Notes: generated by a model not told the origin, from the sequence alone. A stretch of DNA of 64,000 bases from Pascua guehoae (GCA_001600415.1 BCJX01000012.1:133516-197515), one strand, 5' to 3'. Counted from the stretch's first letter, positions 1 through 11,109 are shown. Numbers and translations: made by a program.

Positions 1-67
1 GCCAGCACGATACCGGAACAGACGTTAGTGGTGATTGCGGTGCTTGCATTGCGTGTGTGGAAACCGC

Positions 68-1427
68 TCAAGTTGTAGCGAGCACGACTACGACGCGCCC
101 TACATGTCGACTTTGAGGCGGTGCAGCTCCTCGCCGACTCGTTGGCGGTACTGCCGCCAGGTAAATGTCGACGCACATGTGGGCTCGACGATGCCTGTCC
201 TCTGTCCACAACGGGTGCGCGTCGCGGAGGATGCGAACACGACGTTGCCTTGGGCCGTGTTGTCGCCGTACACCCCCATTGGGAGAGCAGCTCGTCGAGG
301 CCCACAAACGTCACGGTCGGTGGATCGATACGGCCAAGCAGCCCTGCCACGCATTCAATCACCGCACACAGCATCTGGAAAGAGAAACAATGCCTTGGTA
401 TGGGTCTCTTATGCGACGGTAAAGATAAACACAACCCCTTGGAGCTCACGCTTGTAGGTATGGCGCGCTGACGACGCCGCCAAACCGCATCTCGTCGGTG
501 CGCAAAATAATATTCTAGACGACACAGTGCCATTGTGTGGCCGTAAGAGATCGACAAAAACGGGCTCCGCGTGCCTCGGTGCTCGTACCAGAGCGCAAAC
601 TGAATCACCTTGATGGGTCCCAAAGCCATGCGCAACAGCGGGCGTGGCAACGTCGGCACGCAAGAGCCTAACCTGGCTAAAGGCTGGTTGGCCATTGTCC
701 AGCAACGGCCGAAGGTACGTCGAGGTGCGGAGACGAAGACGGACCGCTTCCAAGCCGTCCACAGCGACGGGAGCCAAATCCTCCAGAACGTGTTGCACAT
801 TCCCAACCAGGCCGAGGATCGTGGGCGGCAAAGCAGAGACACCAGTCGTGCCACTCAGCACCTCGCCCTTCCTCTTCTTCTTCTTCTGCTTCGTCGTCGT
901 CCGAATCGCTGTCGCTTGGGACCCATGTCGGTCCGAAGCCGTATCCGAGTCGGCATCCCTCAGAGCACCCTGGTTGCATTCGTCTGCGTGTCCGGGTGCT
1001 TGTCTGCGTCCACCGTGTCTCCAAGGGGGTTGTGTGTGCGAGCCGTCGGACGCAGCCGCGATGCCGCCTCGTGCCGGATTCGAGCCACCTTCGCCCTCAG
1101 GATAGCGGTTTGACTCCCCTTCACTGACTGCACTGACTGCACTGACGGCGCTGACGTCGCTTGCGTCGCTACCGCCGTTGCCGTCGCTGCCTTCGTTGTG
1201 TCCTCGCCGTTATCGCCCGCCCCCCACGCATACTTTGCCCCACGGCTAAACACCGCCCCGCACCCGTGCGGGGGTACGTCAATGCACGTGCCGCTGTCGC
1301 CTTTCTGGGAGATGACGAGGTGCGAGACGGGGTACGGATCCGTGACGACCGGAGCGTTGCAGACGCCGCACGTGCAGGATCGCAAAGAGGGCGCGAGGAC
1401 GACACGTCGTGGATGATTTCTTCCATG
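68..1427 (-). pseudogene. Fragmentary reading frames, possibly a decayed gene
   Basis: Several stretches on the minus strand have protein-like composition but lie in different frames: roughly 1385-960 (Cys-containing start with CTCGVCNAP, then Ala/Thr/Ser-rich), 1000-860 (an acidic D/E run near 880-905), 861-480 (a Leu/Val-rich stretch containing SALPPTILGLVGNV) and 395-100. One clean splice can be seen, a GTGAGC donor near 455 and a CTTTCCAG acceptor near 390. No single phase-consistent model joins all pieces. I do not recognise the family. It could be a degraded gene, a gene with many unresolved introns, or partly chance frames. Confidence 0.25.
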
Positions 1428-1493
1428 GTGTGCGGGTACGGTGTGTCGAGCGGGGCGCGGGGGAGGGGTCGAGAGGGGTGTGAGGGAGTCGGG

Positions 1494-1610
1494 TCGAGCG
1501 GGGGTGTGGGGGACATGAGGGCCGGGTTGGGGACATGATGGGGGGACATGAGGGCTGGGCTGGGGACATGATGGGGGGACATGAGGGCTGGGCTGGGGAC
1601 ATGGTGGCCG
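1494..1610. repeat. Short GC-rich minisatellite
   Basis: Imperfect tandem copies of a unit built from GGGGACATGATGGGG and GGACATGAGGGCTGGGCT, about 33-36 bp long, repeated around three times. On the minus strand it encodes repeated MSPHHVPxPAL, but nothing around it supports translation. Confidence 0.7.
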
Positions 1611-1904
1611 CGTTCCGTCGTGGTCTGGGGGAATGGGTGGGTTTGAGGGGTTGGGTGAGGCGTTGAGCCATGGGTCGTACCGCGGGTTCGAGGGGGGCTT
1701 GGGTCGTGGCCATGGTCACGACAGGACGACTCGGACGTCTCTGTTCATCAAATATGGAGCGGGCAGAGCTGCTGTCGACAATGACAAGTGGACGAGCAAA
1801 CGGTCAACACAAGCTCGCACAGGACATTTGAGACGACAACATTACCCCGCGGGGTGCAGGGGCCACTCACGGCCACCACCGTTCCTCAAACTACTGTACA
1901 GATT

Positions 1905-2128
1905 GGAATTTTATCTGTAAACACCACTTCGTGGGGTACAGGATTCTGCGTCTGTGACCTATGCCAGGACCGGCAGGAGCTGATTTGGACCAATATAAAC
2001 GCAGACTTGGCAGACAGGATGGGAATAATGTCTGAAACAACAGGACTGGGCCTTGTGTGACACTGTGACAGGACAGGACTGTGCCGTGTGACCAGTAACC
2101 GTTGTCCTATTTACAGTTGTTTACAGTA
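1905..2128 (+). mobile_element. MITE-like dispersed repeat, copy 1
   Basis: This segment is clearly similar to the reverse complement of 26423-26672. Shared blocks include GGAATTTTATCTGTAAAC, GTGGGGTACAGGATTCTG, GTCTGTGACCT, CAGGACCGG, AACAACAGGA, TGTGACACTGTGACAGGA and a terminal TTTACAGTA. It has no coding capacity. This copy is more worn at its ends than the other and lacks a clear left terminal repeat. Size, non-coding nature and the terminal inverted repeats of copy 2 suggest a MITE, but the transposase family is not identified. Confidence 0.65.
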
Positions 2129-2615
2129 TCGCGCAACGTCCACAGTCGTAGTTGCCGAGCTCTACTGCGAGACTGCCTCGAGGCGGCAGAACACGAGCTT
2201 ACTCTTATTGGACTTGAGGACAGCCTCTTCGATCAGGACTGCAGTTTTTCGGTCCTGGTGCTTACGGATGCGAGGCAGCGCGGGTGGAACGTCGCATGGT
2301 TGCAGGTTGGAAACCGTATCCTGCCCCTGCTGCCCGCCCCGGCCGCCCCCAACTTCATAGGCTATACACCATGCAGATGAATTATATATACAACGATCGC
2401 CTCGGGAGCTCGCCGGCGGCCAGCAAGGACACGCCGGTCGGTAGCCCTCCTCACATTCGTACCGTTCGTCGACCCCCACACGGGCAGGTGTTTTTCCTCC
2501 ACTTCCCCAACTGTCTTCTATCACTCCACGCGTTGTTTGCGGCCCACTGTTGTGATTGCCCGTTCGTCGTGTCCTCCAGCCCATTCGTGGGCTTGCCCCT
2601 GACTCGCACAAGCGA
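2129..2615. other. Intergenic, 3' flank of the ELL gene
   Basis: Sequence downstream of the ELL stop codon. Open frames here overlap in several frames and show no splice-supported structure. I see no gene, RNA or repeat. Confidence 0.5.
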
Positions 2616-5139
2616 CTAGCTCGCAAACCGCGTGCGTATCCCCTCAAGCTCGCGATGCCACTCTTCCCACTGGGCGACCTTGCTCGCGACGTCTGCCTCG
2701 CTCATGAGCGGGCCTGGCGAGCCGTGCCGCACACGCTCGGCAGCCTGGTACACGCCCGCGAGCTCGGCTGCGAGTGCCTCGTACTGCGGGTACAGCGCGT
2801 CGTAGCGTTCCTGGAGCGCCTTTGTGTCGCGCGTCCCAGACATCGAGGGTGTGCGTGAATGGCCGCGAGCGTGGCCGTTGCCATTGCCGTTGCCATTCTC
2901 GAGCCGGCGCTTTGCCGGGACCTCGGGGACTTCGCCGGGTTCGAGGTCGCGTACACGCTCGCGCTCGCGTCGGTCCTTGTCGCGGTCCCGTTCGCGCTGG
3001 CGGTCGCGCTTGTCCCGTTCGCGGTCACGCTCACGTTGCTCACGCTCACGCTCCTGCTCCCGTTCTCGCTCACGCTCTCGCTCACGCTCTCGTTCACGCT
3101 CGCGTTCACGCTCGCGGTCGCGGACACGTTCCTTTTCACGCTCCCTTTCACGCTCCCTTTCACGCTCCCTTTCACGCTCCTTTGCTGTCTCGCGGTCGCG
3201 ATCCTCACGCCGACGCTTTCGCTCGCGCTCCTCACGGTCCGTCTCACGCTCGTCGTCTGAAGACCAGGTCGGGGTGGCCCGCCGTCCGTTGGTGCGTTTG
3301 CCGTTTGCTTGTGCGGGAGCCGGCTTGGCTTTTGCCTTTGCCTTGGCTGCAGTAGCGCTCGGTTTGACTTTGCGGTCGCGTCCACGCCCACGGCCGTCGT
3401 CGCTGTCCGAATCCTCAGAGCTCGTATAGTCGCGTGCCATCGACTTGCGTTTGCGCTTGTCGCTCGACGTGTCCGACTCGGTCACCTTGTCGCGCTTCTT
3501 GTCCGTGTCGAGCGACGCCTTCTTCTCCTTGGCCCTCGATTCGAGTTTTGGTGCAGGAAGGAGCTTGTCCTTTTCCTTGTCGCGCTTCGCTGGACGCGAT
3601 GACGACAAAGCAGCATCCACATCGTCGTCACCGGGACGCGGAGAAGCACCGTCCCTGGTACTACCAGTCGGCACTGAGGATGCACGTTTGCTGATGTGGT
3701 CGTTGCGTATGCGTGCAATCGTCTTGCCGACCTTTGTCGGCTTTGTCTTTGATGCCGGCCTGTCCTTCTTTACAGTGGGCGCCGGCGATTCCTGCCGTGA
3801 CGGCGCCTTGACCGGCGACACGCGCCGCTCCTTGGGCTTGGGCGGGGATGTGGACACGGATGACGGGCGTGGAGGCAACGATGGGTGCAAAGGCACAGGG
3901 GTCGGTGCAACCACCGCGGGCTGGATGGCTGGCGTCGGGAGATCGGGCGGCGTAGTTGGGTTAGACGACGCACTCGACGCTGTCCCAGGCGCCGCCTCGT
4001 CGGGTCCACCAGCAAGTGCTTCACGCTCCTTGCGGTCGAGCTCTTCACGCTCCTCGGCGTCGGACGGCAGCCCGAGCTCGTCAAAGGCCGCGCGCGCGAG
4101 CGCAACGACCGACACCTTTTCGTTATACGTATACTTCCACCAGCCAATCTTGATCTTGGCATACTGCTGCGGCAGCAGTGTATATTTGCCATCCGTCTTG
4201 TTCTTGCGAGCAATCTGGACATTAGTGGAGGTTTCGCTGCCCAAGTAGCGCCCTGTGGGACTCACCACGCTGACAATGGGGATGACATCCGAGAGGTCAC
4301 CTCCTGTACGCTCGAGGACCTCATCCAGCGTCGCAGGACCGAGGGCGAGGAACTGCACCACGAGCGTTTTGAGCGGTATCCGCTCCGACGTGGAGGACAG
4401 TGTCGTCATCATCGGAGCTGCGCTAGGAATCGGGGGTGCCGTGTGCGTGCGCGCCATTGGGGTCGGCGCAGGTGGCGGTTGATACTGGGGGATAGGTTTT
4501 GGTGGTGGCTGCGGACGGCCCGTAACCCGCTCCGCGCGGGCGTGGCGCTGTCGGTCGAGGAGGGCGCTCTGCTTGCGAACCCTCTCGGCGGCGTGGCTCG
4601 TCGACGCAACCGAAAAGGGGACAGACAGGCGGGCGCTAGCCGTGCCAAGGGGCTGCAGCTCGCCGTTGTTGAGAGAGTACAGTTCCGACGGCTGGCCGGG
4701 AAGCACGCCCAGAGAGATCGGGTCGTCACCAGGGAGAACTAGGCTCTGTATTGTTGTCAGCAGCTGGCGGTTCGGTGGTCAAGGGGTGGCGAAGTCAACA
4801 TGCAAAAGAGCTGCTCAAAGGGTGGTGCTGAGCGTCGCCGAGTGCGCTACAATCGGCAGTGGGGGAGAGCACAACAGCGCCAGCTCGTAGCACAATGGGA
4901 TGTGATGAGCGCAGGGTGTGCGCCCCCCACGTTGTGATCACGCCCGTGGACCAGCGCCCGCAACTCTATTGTTGTTCGCCGCCCGTTTTCAGGTCACTCA
5001 CAATGCCCCCGTCAACATTGAGCGACACGCCTTCTGCCTCGCCCAGGCGCGTCCACACGTCCTCGGGTAAGCGGACGAGGAAGGCGGGCGCCGACGCCAC
5101 GCCAACCGCGAGCGGCACGACGCCGCTCGGCAACGGCAT
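2616..5139 (-). CDS. ELL: RNA polymerase II elongation factor ELL-like protein
   Basis: Two exons, 5139-5002 and 4745-2616, joined in phase to 755 residues; the donor is GTGAGT at 5001 and the acceptor AATACAG. ELL proteins suppress transient pausing by RNA polymerase II and act in super/little elongation complexes in the nucleus. The N-terminal ~250 residues match the ELL N-terminal region, including a winged-helix-like segment (IPLKTLVVQFLALGPATLDE, then YTLLPQQY and WWKYTYNEK). The middle is highly charged and disordered, with a long Arg-Glu dipeptide tract around residues 520-570. The last ~65 residues (start ALQERYDALYPQYEALAAEL) resemble the occludin/ELL homology domain. Start chosen at the ATG opening an upstream exon in phase, because the long exon itself begins without ATG. 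The antisense strand is also open but only mirrors the charged repeats. Confidence 0.8.
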
Positions 5140-6149
5140 GGTGGTTGTAGATTGTCCGTTGCCGGTTTTGGTCTTGTTTCGTTATGTGGGGGTGCGCGTC
5201 TGCACTGGCAGGGATGGGTAGGGCACCTGGTGATAGCACAATTGAGAAGCGCGGAGCTCGCGTCGGCGCGCTAGCAGCTCGGCATGGGTTGGTGACGGCT
5301 GCGTTTTGTGTGCGGCGGTCGTGCGAGGTGGCCTAGGGGGGGNGGGGGGTTGGGTATGCGTGCGTCGGTTCGTGCCAGGAACCGTGTGAGAAGAGGCTAT
5401 GCGGGTTGAAGGGTTGGGAGGGGGCGGAGAGGGGGCGCCGGATGCAGCGAGGCGAGCTGGCGCCACCAAGAAGCAAGACGCGGGCGGTGGAGACGGGGAG
5501 GCGGGGAGGATGGTGGAGGTGCAAGGCGGAGGAGAGACGATGGCAAGAAGAAAGCGGTGAGAAGAGAGGTGTGGTTGGAGCCGTGTACACCGCCTAGGCT
5601 GGGCTTCGAGTGCTGGGTGAGGCACGGCTGTCGCCGAGCCTTACGTTGCCGGGGGATAGGGTTGGGGGATTGCAAGTGAATGCGGCGTCCGGTGGTCGGG
5701 TCCGACGGAAGAAGTAGTAGTAGGAACTGGGCGCTAAAATGGGCGGATGTGTAGAAGTGGAATGGGTGAAAGACAATGAATGAACAAGGACAAGGAAGCG
5801 GGGGGGGGAGTGGGCGGCAAGGACGCCGAGGGGAGGGGGGAGGGGGGAGGGGGCCAGGGGGGCCGATGAGGGCGGGCAGAGTGGTGAGTGAGTAGTAGTG
5901 TGATGGATCAAGATTGGGATTCATTCATTGCGCGTTTTTGGTTCGATTTTGACATTCCTCACCATCGCCGCCGCCTCGGCCTCCGCAGGGCCGACACAAT
6001 AGACGCCACCAACCACCACTGGACAACCTTCACTTATCCGTCACCATCGGTACAGCGTCGCTCACTGCAGCGCACAATAAGCTACGAGGCATCATGGTAC
6101 ATGCATACTAGACTAACGGAACGCGTGCAACGGTCCCAGACACAGACAC
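5140..6149. promoter_or_regulatory. ELL upstream region and MAGOH 3' flank
   Basis: About 1 kb between the ELL start codon and the MAGOH stop codon, both genes on the minus strand. From about 5390 to 5880 it is strongly purine-rich on the plus strand (pyrimidine-rich on the transcribed strand of ELL), a common look for tremellomycete promoters and 5' UTRs. One unresolved base (n) at 5343 sits in a G run. Proline/serine-rich open frames here are low-complexity by-products. Confidence 0.4.
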
Positions 6150-7076
6150 TCATTGCTGGACTAGAAGCGTCAGCATTGGTTCTCCACCTCGCGGACATCT
6201 GGGCAGGAGCAGTGGCACCCCTGCATTCTTCAGCCAGACACTCACTAGGCTTGATCTTGAAGTGGAGCGTGATGAGCGAGAAGATGAAGCACTGTGTGTG
6301 AGCTAACGCACTGAGCAGTCCCAACTCACCTTGAGGTCCTGCACCAAGTAGTAGAAGACACGGAGACCCTCGGCGTCTGCGCTGTCGTTGACATCGGCGA
6401 GCGATCCAATCTTGGCCGTCTGCAGTGTTAGCACATGCGCATAGCAGCAGTCAACGCCGTCGCGTCATCTAGGGCACTCCATCCTCGAGCTTGTGCTGCA
6501 ACTCACCTCGAACGAAATGTGCTCCTTGTCTATCCGCACCTCGAGCTCCTGCCGTCCGACAACGTTCTTCTTCGGCCACGGCGTATCGTCTTCTCTGTCC
6601 GTGTCAGAATGCACACCCGCAGCGGCGCGTCTTCCTTCCTCCCAACGCACTTTGTAATCTCGCTCTCGCGCACGATCCGCTTCAGCTCCTCGGCGACTGC
6701 GGGCCCGACGTAGACTGTGTGTAAGCCCTGGTTGCGCGTCAACTTTTCCCCGTCCCATCCCGCTCATGTACGCACGTTCCTTGCGGATCAAAGAGTCGTT
6801 GCGGTAGTTGGAGTTGTTGGCATAACGGAGGCGACCTGTTGGGTAAGCGACGTTGTCGGGCGCAATTTACCCACCGTGGGTGTACTCGAACTCGAGGAAC
6901 TCGTGGCCGTGCATGCCCTGGTGTCCGGTGCTGCCGTTAGTCATGCACCCGCATGATATTCAGTCAAGTCGATACATACTAGTACCTGTGAAACAAGTCA
7001 GCGTCGCGTACCACAAACAAGAAGATGTTACGAACCGGAGGTAGAAGGGGTCGTTCTCGAGGTCGGCGACGGACAT
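6150..7076 (-). CDS. MAGOH: Mago nashi (MAGOH), exon junction complex subunit
   Basis: Nine exons: 7076-7036, 6985-6980, 6930-6875, 6835-6776, 6714-6651, 6594-6507, 6419-6330, 6291-6246, 6160-6150; together 462 nt and 153 residues (human MAGOH is 146). The product pairs with Y14/RBM8A in the exon junction complex deposited on spliced mRNA. Diagnostic motifs are [87 protein letters not shown] and the C-terminal HFKIKP. Exon 2 is only 6 nt (GTACTA) and restores the conserved Tyr-Tyr. The last exon adds Ile-Gln-Gln before the stop; without that splice the frame would run 60 residues too far. The upstream region is shared with the divergent dUTPase gene. Confidence 0.93.
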
Positions 7077-7517
7077 TTCGTGTCTGCTGCGCGTCTAGTG
7101 TTCAGTGTTGAGGTCGAATGATTCGTTCAGAGCCGGCCGTCGTCTCTGCTTAGGTTGGTGTTTGTAGAGTGCGCAATGTCGAGGTGGTGGTGGTCGTTTG
7201 TGGTGGTGGTGTCCAGGCGATCTCGCGTTGGATCATCATTGCAGCACCGGCCAGCGGCGCGGCCAGCGGCGGCAACAATGGCACATCCATCCATCTCCTC
7301 TCTCGCGTGGCAACGGTGGCGACTCTCTCTCCCTCGGACATTTTCGGAATTATCATATGTGGCAACTCTGGTTTTACACACCTCCACATGGATACATACA
7401 TTGCCTCGACGCGTCGCGTCTGGCCGAGGTGACTGACTTTAGGCGCGTCGTATTTCTGCCCGCCCACACTGTCACCACCCTCGACCTCGACCTCACTCTT
7501 CTAAACACCACACCACT
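7077..7517. promoter_or_regulatory. Divergent promoter between MAGOH and DUT1
   Basis: A 441-bp interval separates the start codons of MAGOH (minus) and the dUTPase gene (plus), so it must hold both promoters and 5' leaders. There is no obvious TATA box near either start. CT-rich stretches precede the dUTPase ATG at 7518. Confidence 0.6.
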
Positions 7518-8570
7518 ATGACTGCCGACGCAACCACCACCACCACCGCACCCATGTCCCCCAAGGCAGCCCTTTCGGCTCTCAAGGCCTCTCCTCTGGT
7601 TAGTATCTCCCTGCCGCTGCAGACAGTGTATGAGAGGCAGCGGGACGCGACAAGGTTGTTCAAACTCTCTTTCCTTCTTTCCATTGTCGGTTCTTCCTTG
7701 CTTCACACTTGCTTTCCCACTCGATACGACGATGTTCCTTTCTCTACGTGTTCACTCTCTTTTTCCTTGTCACCCATTCTTCGTCTTGACCTCCTCTACA
7801 AGTCCTCAGCGCCCAACCACCCACGCTAACCCCAGTCCCAGCCGCTCCGCGTCAAGCGCCTCGCGCCGTCCGCGACGGTCCCAACGCGTGGCTCGGTGCA
7901 CGCCGCAGGTTTCGACCTGTACGCGTCGCGTCCTGCCACCGTCCCTGCCCGCGGCAAGGCGATGGTCGACACGGATATCGCGATTGCGCTCCCCGAGGGC
8001 ACGTACGGCCGAGTGGCGCCTCGTAGCGGTCTTGGTGAGTTGCAGCGGGATGTTGTGAGCGTGTTGGTTTGTCGGTCCTCCATTGAGGATAGTTCCAGTG
8101 GTAGGCAGGGTACAACCTGGCTGTCGCAGCACGATCCAAGTACAGCCGATGTTGCCACCCAGACGCAAACGCCTTCTCCCTCCTGCTTGTTGTCACTCAC
8201 ACGCAGCCGCCAAGCACTCGATCAACACGGGTGCCGGCGTCATCGACTTTGACTACCGTGGGCCCCTCAAGGTCATTCTCTTCAACCTCTCGGATGTTGA
8301 CTTTGCCAGTGGGTGTTGTCTTTCTCCGTCCAACTGACCCACCAGTCAACGTCGGCGACCGCATCGCACAGCTCATCCTCGAGGAGGTGCGCATGGCGCC
8401 AGCGGTCGAGGTCGATGTGAGTTGAACATCCGTCCTTAATGTCCAACTGACGGCAGGAACTGGACGAGACTGTGCGCGGCGAGGGAGGCTTTGGGTCGAC
8501 TGGCATTTCGGCACCCACTGTCGTTGCGGTCGACGGCGAGCCCGAGGCCAAGAAGGCGCGTATCGAGTAG
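7518..8570 (+). CDS. DUT1: Deoxyuridine 5'-triphosphate nucleotidohydrolase (dUTPase)
   Basis: Five exons: 7518-7598, 7836-8034, 8207-8308, 8346-8416, 8457-8570; 188 residues. It hydrolyses dUTP to dUMP and pyrophosphate, keeping uracil out of DNA and supplying dUMP for thymidylate synthesis; the family is a homotrimer. All five trimeric dUTPase motifs are present in order: [43 protein letters not shown] and the C-terminal [10 protein letters not shown] that closes the active site. A non-conserved N-terminal ~27 residues is Thr/Ala-rich and the C-terminal extension ends KKARIE, which could be a weak nuclear signal (inference). The third intron is just 37 nt. The first intron (237 nt) is the longest. 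Confidence 0.95.
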
Positions 8571-9024
8571 ACGAGCAAGCTGTGACACGGGTCTGCCCGT
8601 GTTCATTCTGTATTGTAGCTTAGACCATGCTTCATGTGACATGTTTGCACTGATACCGGAGCAACATCAAGGCGCAACACAAAGCAGGTCCGTAATATGT
8701 AACCGCTACACTGCGCATGTTCACTGAGAAATGGGTGACTCTACGCTAGGCACTGATTGGCGGTTATCTAATGCCGCCTCCACCGCCACTGGTGCGGTGC
8801 CTCGGCAGCAAAGTGGTGCGGAAACCGAGTCTCCGTAGACCGTCGGCCTCGGCCTTGTTGACATTTCGGCACGCCACCCAGCGTTTGCCGTGCGGCCAAG
8901 TGCCCATGCCGACGGCCTCGACCATGGTTGCACCTCTAGAGATCTCTGATAACTTGCATTCCTTTTGCATCACTCACAAGCCAAGCCAAGCCCGGACCGC
9001 ACGCACTGCACTCAAAGCGCCCAA
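8571..9024. other. Intergenic between DUT1 and the NAPE-PLD gene
   Basis: Contains the dUTPase 3' flank and the promoter of the following gene on the same strand. No further gene or repeat is evident. Confidence 0.5.
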
Positions 9025-11109
9025 ATGAGCGTGGCCCTCCGCCGCTCGCTCATCCACGCCAACCCCAACCGTGCGCTCTGCCTTGCCCACCAACACGACT
9101 TGCACCACCGCCACCAACACCACCACCGCCACCAACGCGTACACTACCAATCCAGCCCGCGCGCCTACAGCACCATGTCGAGCACCAGCACCCCCGAGTC
9201 GGCACCGACGCACACGCTCTCGGCCGAGCCCAAGCACCAGCGCGGGGCGCACTGGAAGGACGACTCGGGCAAGGCGTTTACCAACCCGTGGCCGAGCGCG
9301 CATGTCCCCAGCAGGAGTGATGTTGCCAAGGTGTGTTGAGGCGGCGGCGGTGGTGAGGAGGTGTGCGACAGTGGCTAGGCTGTAGCTACGTGCGATACTC
9401 TGGTTCTTGAACGCTGCCCAACGTCCTAGAGCCCCTCTCCCCCTCCCCCCATGCGCGTGCCCCACTAACCGCAGTTCATGTGGGCGGGTCTCTGGACGAA
9501 ACAACCCGACCTCGCGTCCCCGGCGTCCATTGCGGCCTTTGTCCCCACCACCGAGGTCGACTTTTCCCCGCCCCAGACGGGCGTCAAGGCGACGTGGCTC
9601 GGGCACGCCGCCGTGTTGCTCCAGTTTGCCGTCGGCGAGCGGGGAAAGACGATCAACGTGCTGTGCGATCCGGTGTTTTCGGACCGGTGTGGGCCAAAGG
9701 GCATCTTTGGGCCGAAGCGGTTTACGCGTGAGTTGGGGGGATGCGGGAGGAGAGGCCATGTGTTGGGGTTGAGAGGGCACAGCACAGATGAGGAAGCCAC
9801 AGCGGTTGTACAAGTCTCAAGCCCCAGAAGGGACAAGCTGTCGAAGGTTCCCGGAGACACCACGGCCAAGACCTCTCAGCAGACACTAACAGCAGCCCCG
9901 CCCATTAGCGGTGTCGATGCCCTCCCCGAGATTGACATTGTGGTGCGTACACCCCCTCCTCCCTAACCCCCNNNNNNNNNNNNNNNNNNNNNNNNNNNNN
10001 NNNNNNNNNNNNNNNNNNNNNNNNNNNNNNNNNNNNNNNNNNNNNNNNNNNNNNNNNNNNNNNNNNNNNNNCTAACCCCCAGGCAATCTCGCACAACCAC
10101 TACGACCACCTCGACCTCCTAACGCTCGCGCCGATTTTCGCGCGCCCCCAGCCGCCCGCGCTGATCATGCCGCTCAACACGCGCCGGGTCGTGGGCGACA
10201 TTGCGCCGCCGCACACGCGCGAGCTCGACTGGTGGGAGACGGTCGACGTCGGCGTGCGCGGCAAGGGCACGCTGCGGTTCACGGCCAGCCCCGCACAGCA
10301 CATGACGGCGCGGACGGCGTTTGACCAGGCGCACAGTCTATGGGCGGGGTATTGCATGCAGCTTGTCGAGGACGGGGGTGTGTATGGGAAAAAGGTGGGT
10401 CGGGAGTTTGGGACTCGTCAACTGCGTGTGGGCGCGTGGTCTGCTCGCACCAATGGTGGCTAGTTGTCTTTGTTAGTATCCCGCTCACGCCCAGGTGTGG
10501 TTTGCAGGCGACACGGGCTACGCGGCCATCAAGACCGAGAGCTACGAGATCGACGACAGCGTCCCCGTCTGCCCCGCGTTCAAGGAGCTCGGCGAGCGCG
10601 AGGGCCCCTTCGACCTCGCGCTCATCCCCATTGGCGCCTACTCGCCGCGCAACTTTTTGAGTACCGTCCACTGCGCGCCGATTGATGCCGCCCGCGTGTT
10701 CCGTGATGTGGTGAGTGGCAAAAGTCGGGGTCAAGGCGGGGTCAAGGCGGGGGTCAAGGCGGGGTGCAAGTCGGAGTGCAAGTCGGGTGGTGGCGGGGTG
10801 TATCTGTCGATGGGCTTTTTATAGCCCACCCACCGCCGACCTCCCAAGCTTGCGAGCTTGGGACATTCAGATCTTCGGGCTAGCAGCAAACCGTACACAC
10901 CCATTCCATCGGGACCGTCCTCGCCACCGCCGGCCACTAACACACCGCAGCGCGCCAAAAAGGCCCTCGCCATCCACTGGGGCACGTGGAACCTCTCCTT
11001 CGAGCCCGTGTCCGAGCCACCACGCATGCTCGCCGACGCGCGCAAGACGCTCGGCATCAGTGAGGACGAGTTTGCGACCTGCCCCCTCGGCGGGTCCGTT
11101 AGTGTTTAG
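9025..11109 (+). CDS. NAPE-hydrolysing phospholipase D, FMP30-like metallo-beta-lactamase
   Basis: Model: 9025-9330, 9475-9727, 9893-9942, 10083-10394, 10495-10710, 10951-11109; 431 residues. Family members cleave N-acyl-phosphatidylethanolamine to N-acylethanolamine and phosphatidic acid; the fungal homologue Fmp30 is mitochondrial. Motifs: KATWLGHAAVLLQF, CDPVFSDRCGP, FGPKRF, the zinc-binding SHNHYDHLD (residues ~206-214), TASPAQHMTAR, WFAGDTGYAAIK, IPIGAYSPR and HWGTWNLSFEPVSEPP. The N-terminus, rich in His, Arg and Ser with few acids, could be a mitochondrial presequence; a second Met at 9175 is an alternative start. The start of exon 3 (9893) is the least certain splice, chosen for phase. 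The intron after 9942 contains 100 Ns, but both flanking exons are intact. Confidence 0.88.
9972..10071. other. Assembly gap of 100 Ns inside an intron
   Basis: Exactly 100 Ns, a conventional size for an unknown gap. The left flank ends in CTAACCCCC and the right flank begins with CTAACCCCC, so the two contigs probably overlap rather than lack sequence. Confidence 0.9.

Noticed and set aside
2824..3429. Serine/arginine-rich protein on the plus strand (SR-splicing-factor look)
   Set aside because: It is the antisense reading of the Arg-Glu hexanucleotide tract of ELL. No start context, splice sites or RNA-binding domain.
5182..5924. Proline-rich proteins upstream of ELL
   Set aside because: All three minus-strand frames are open and proline/serine-rich because of the pyrimidine bias, which is typical of a promoter/leader rather than of coding DNA.
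6082..6324. MAGOH with a 60-residue C-terminal extension
   Set aside because: A GTGAGT donor after the HFKIKP codons and a TGACGCTTCTAG acceptor give the expected short end with a stop three codons later.
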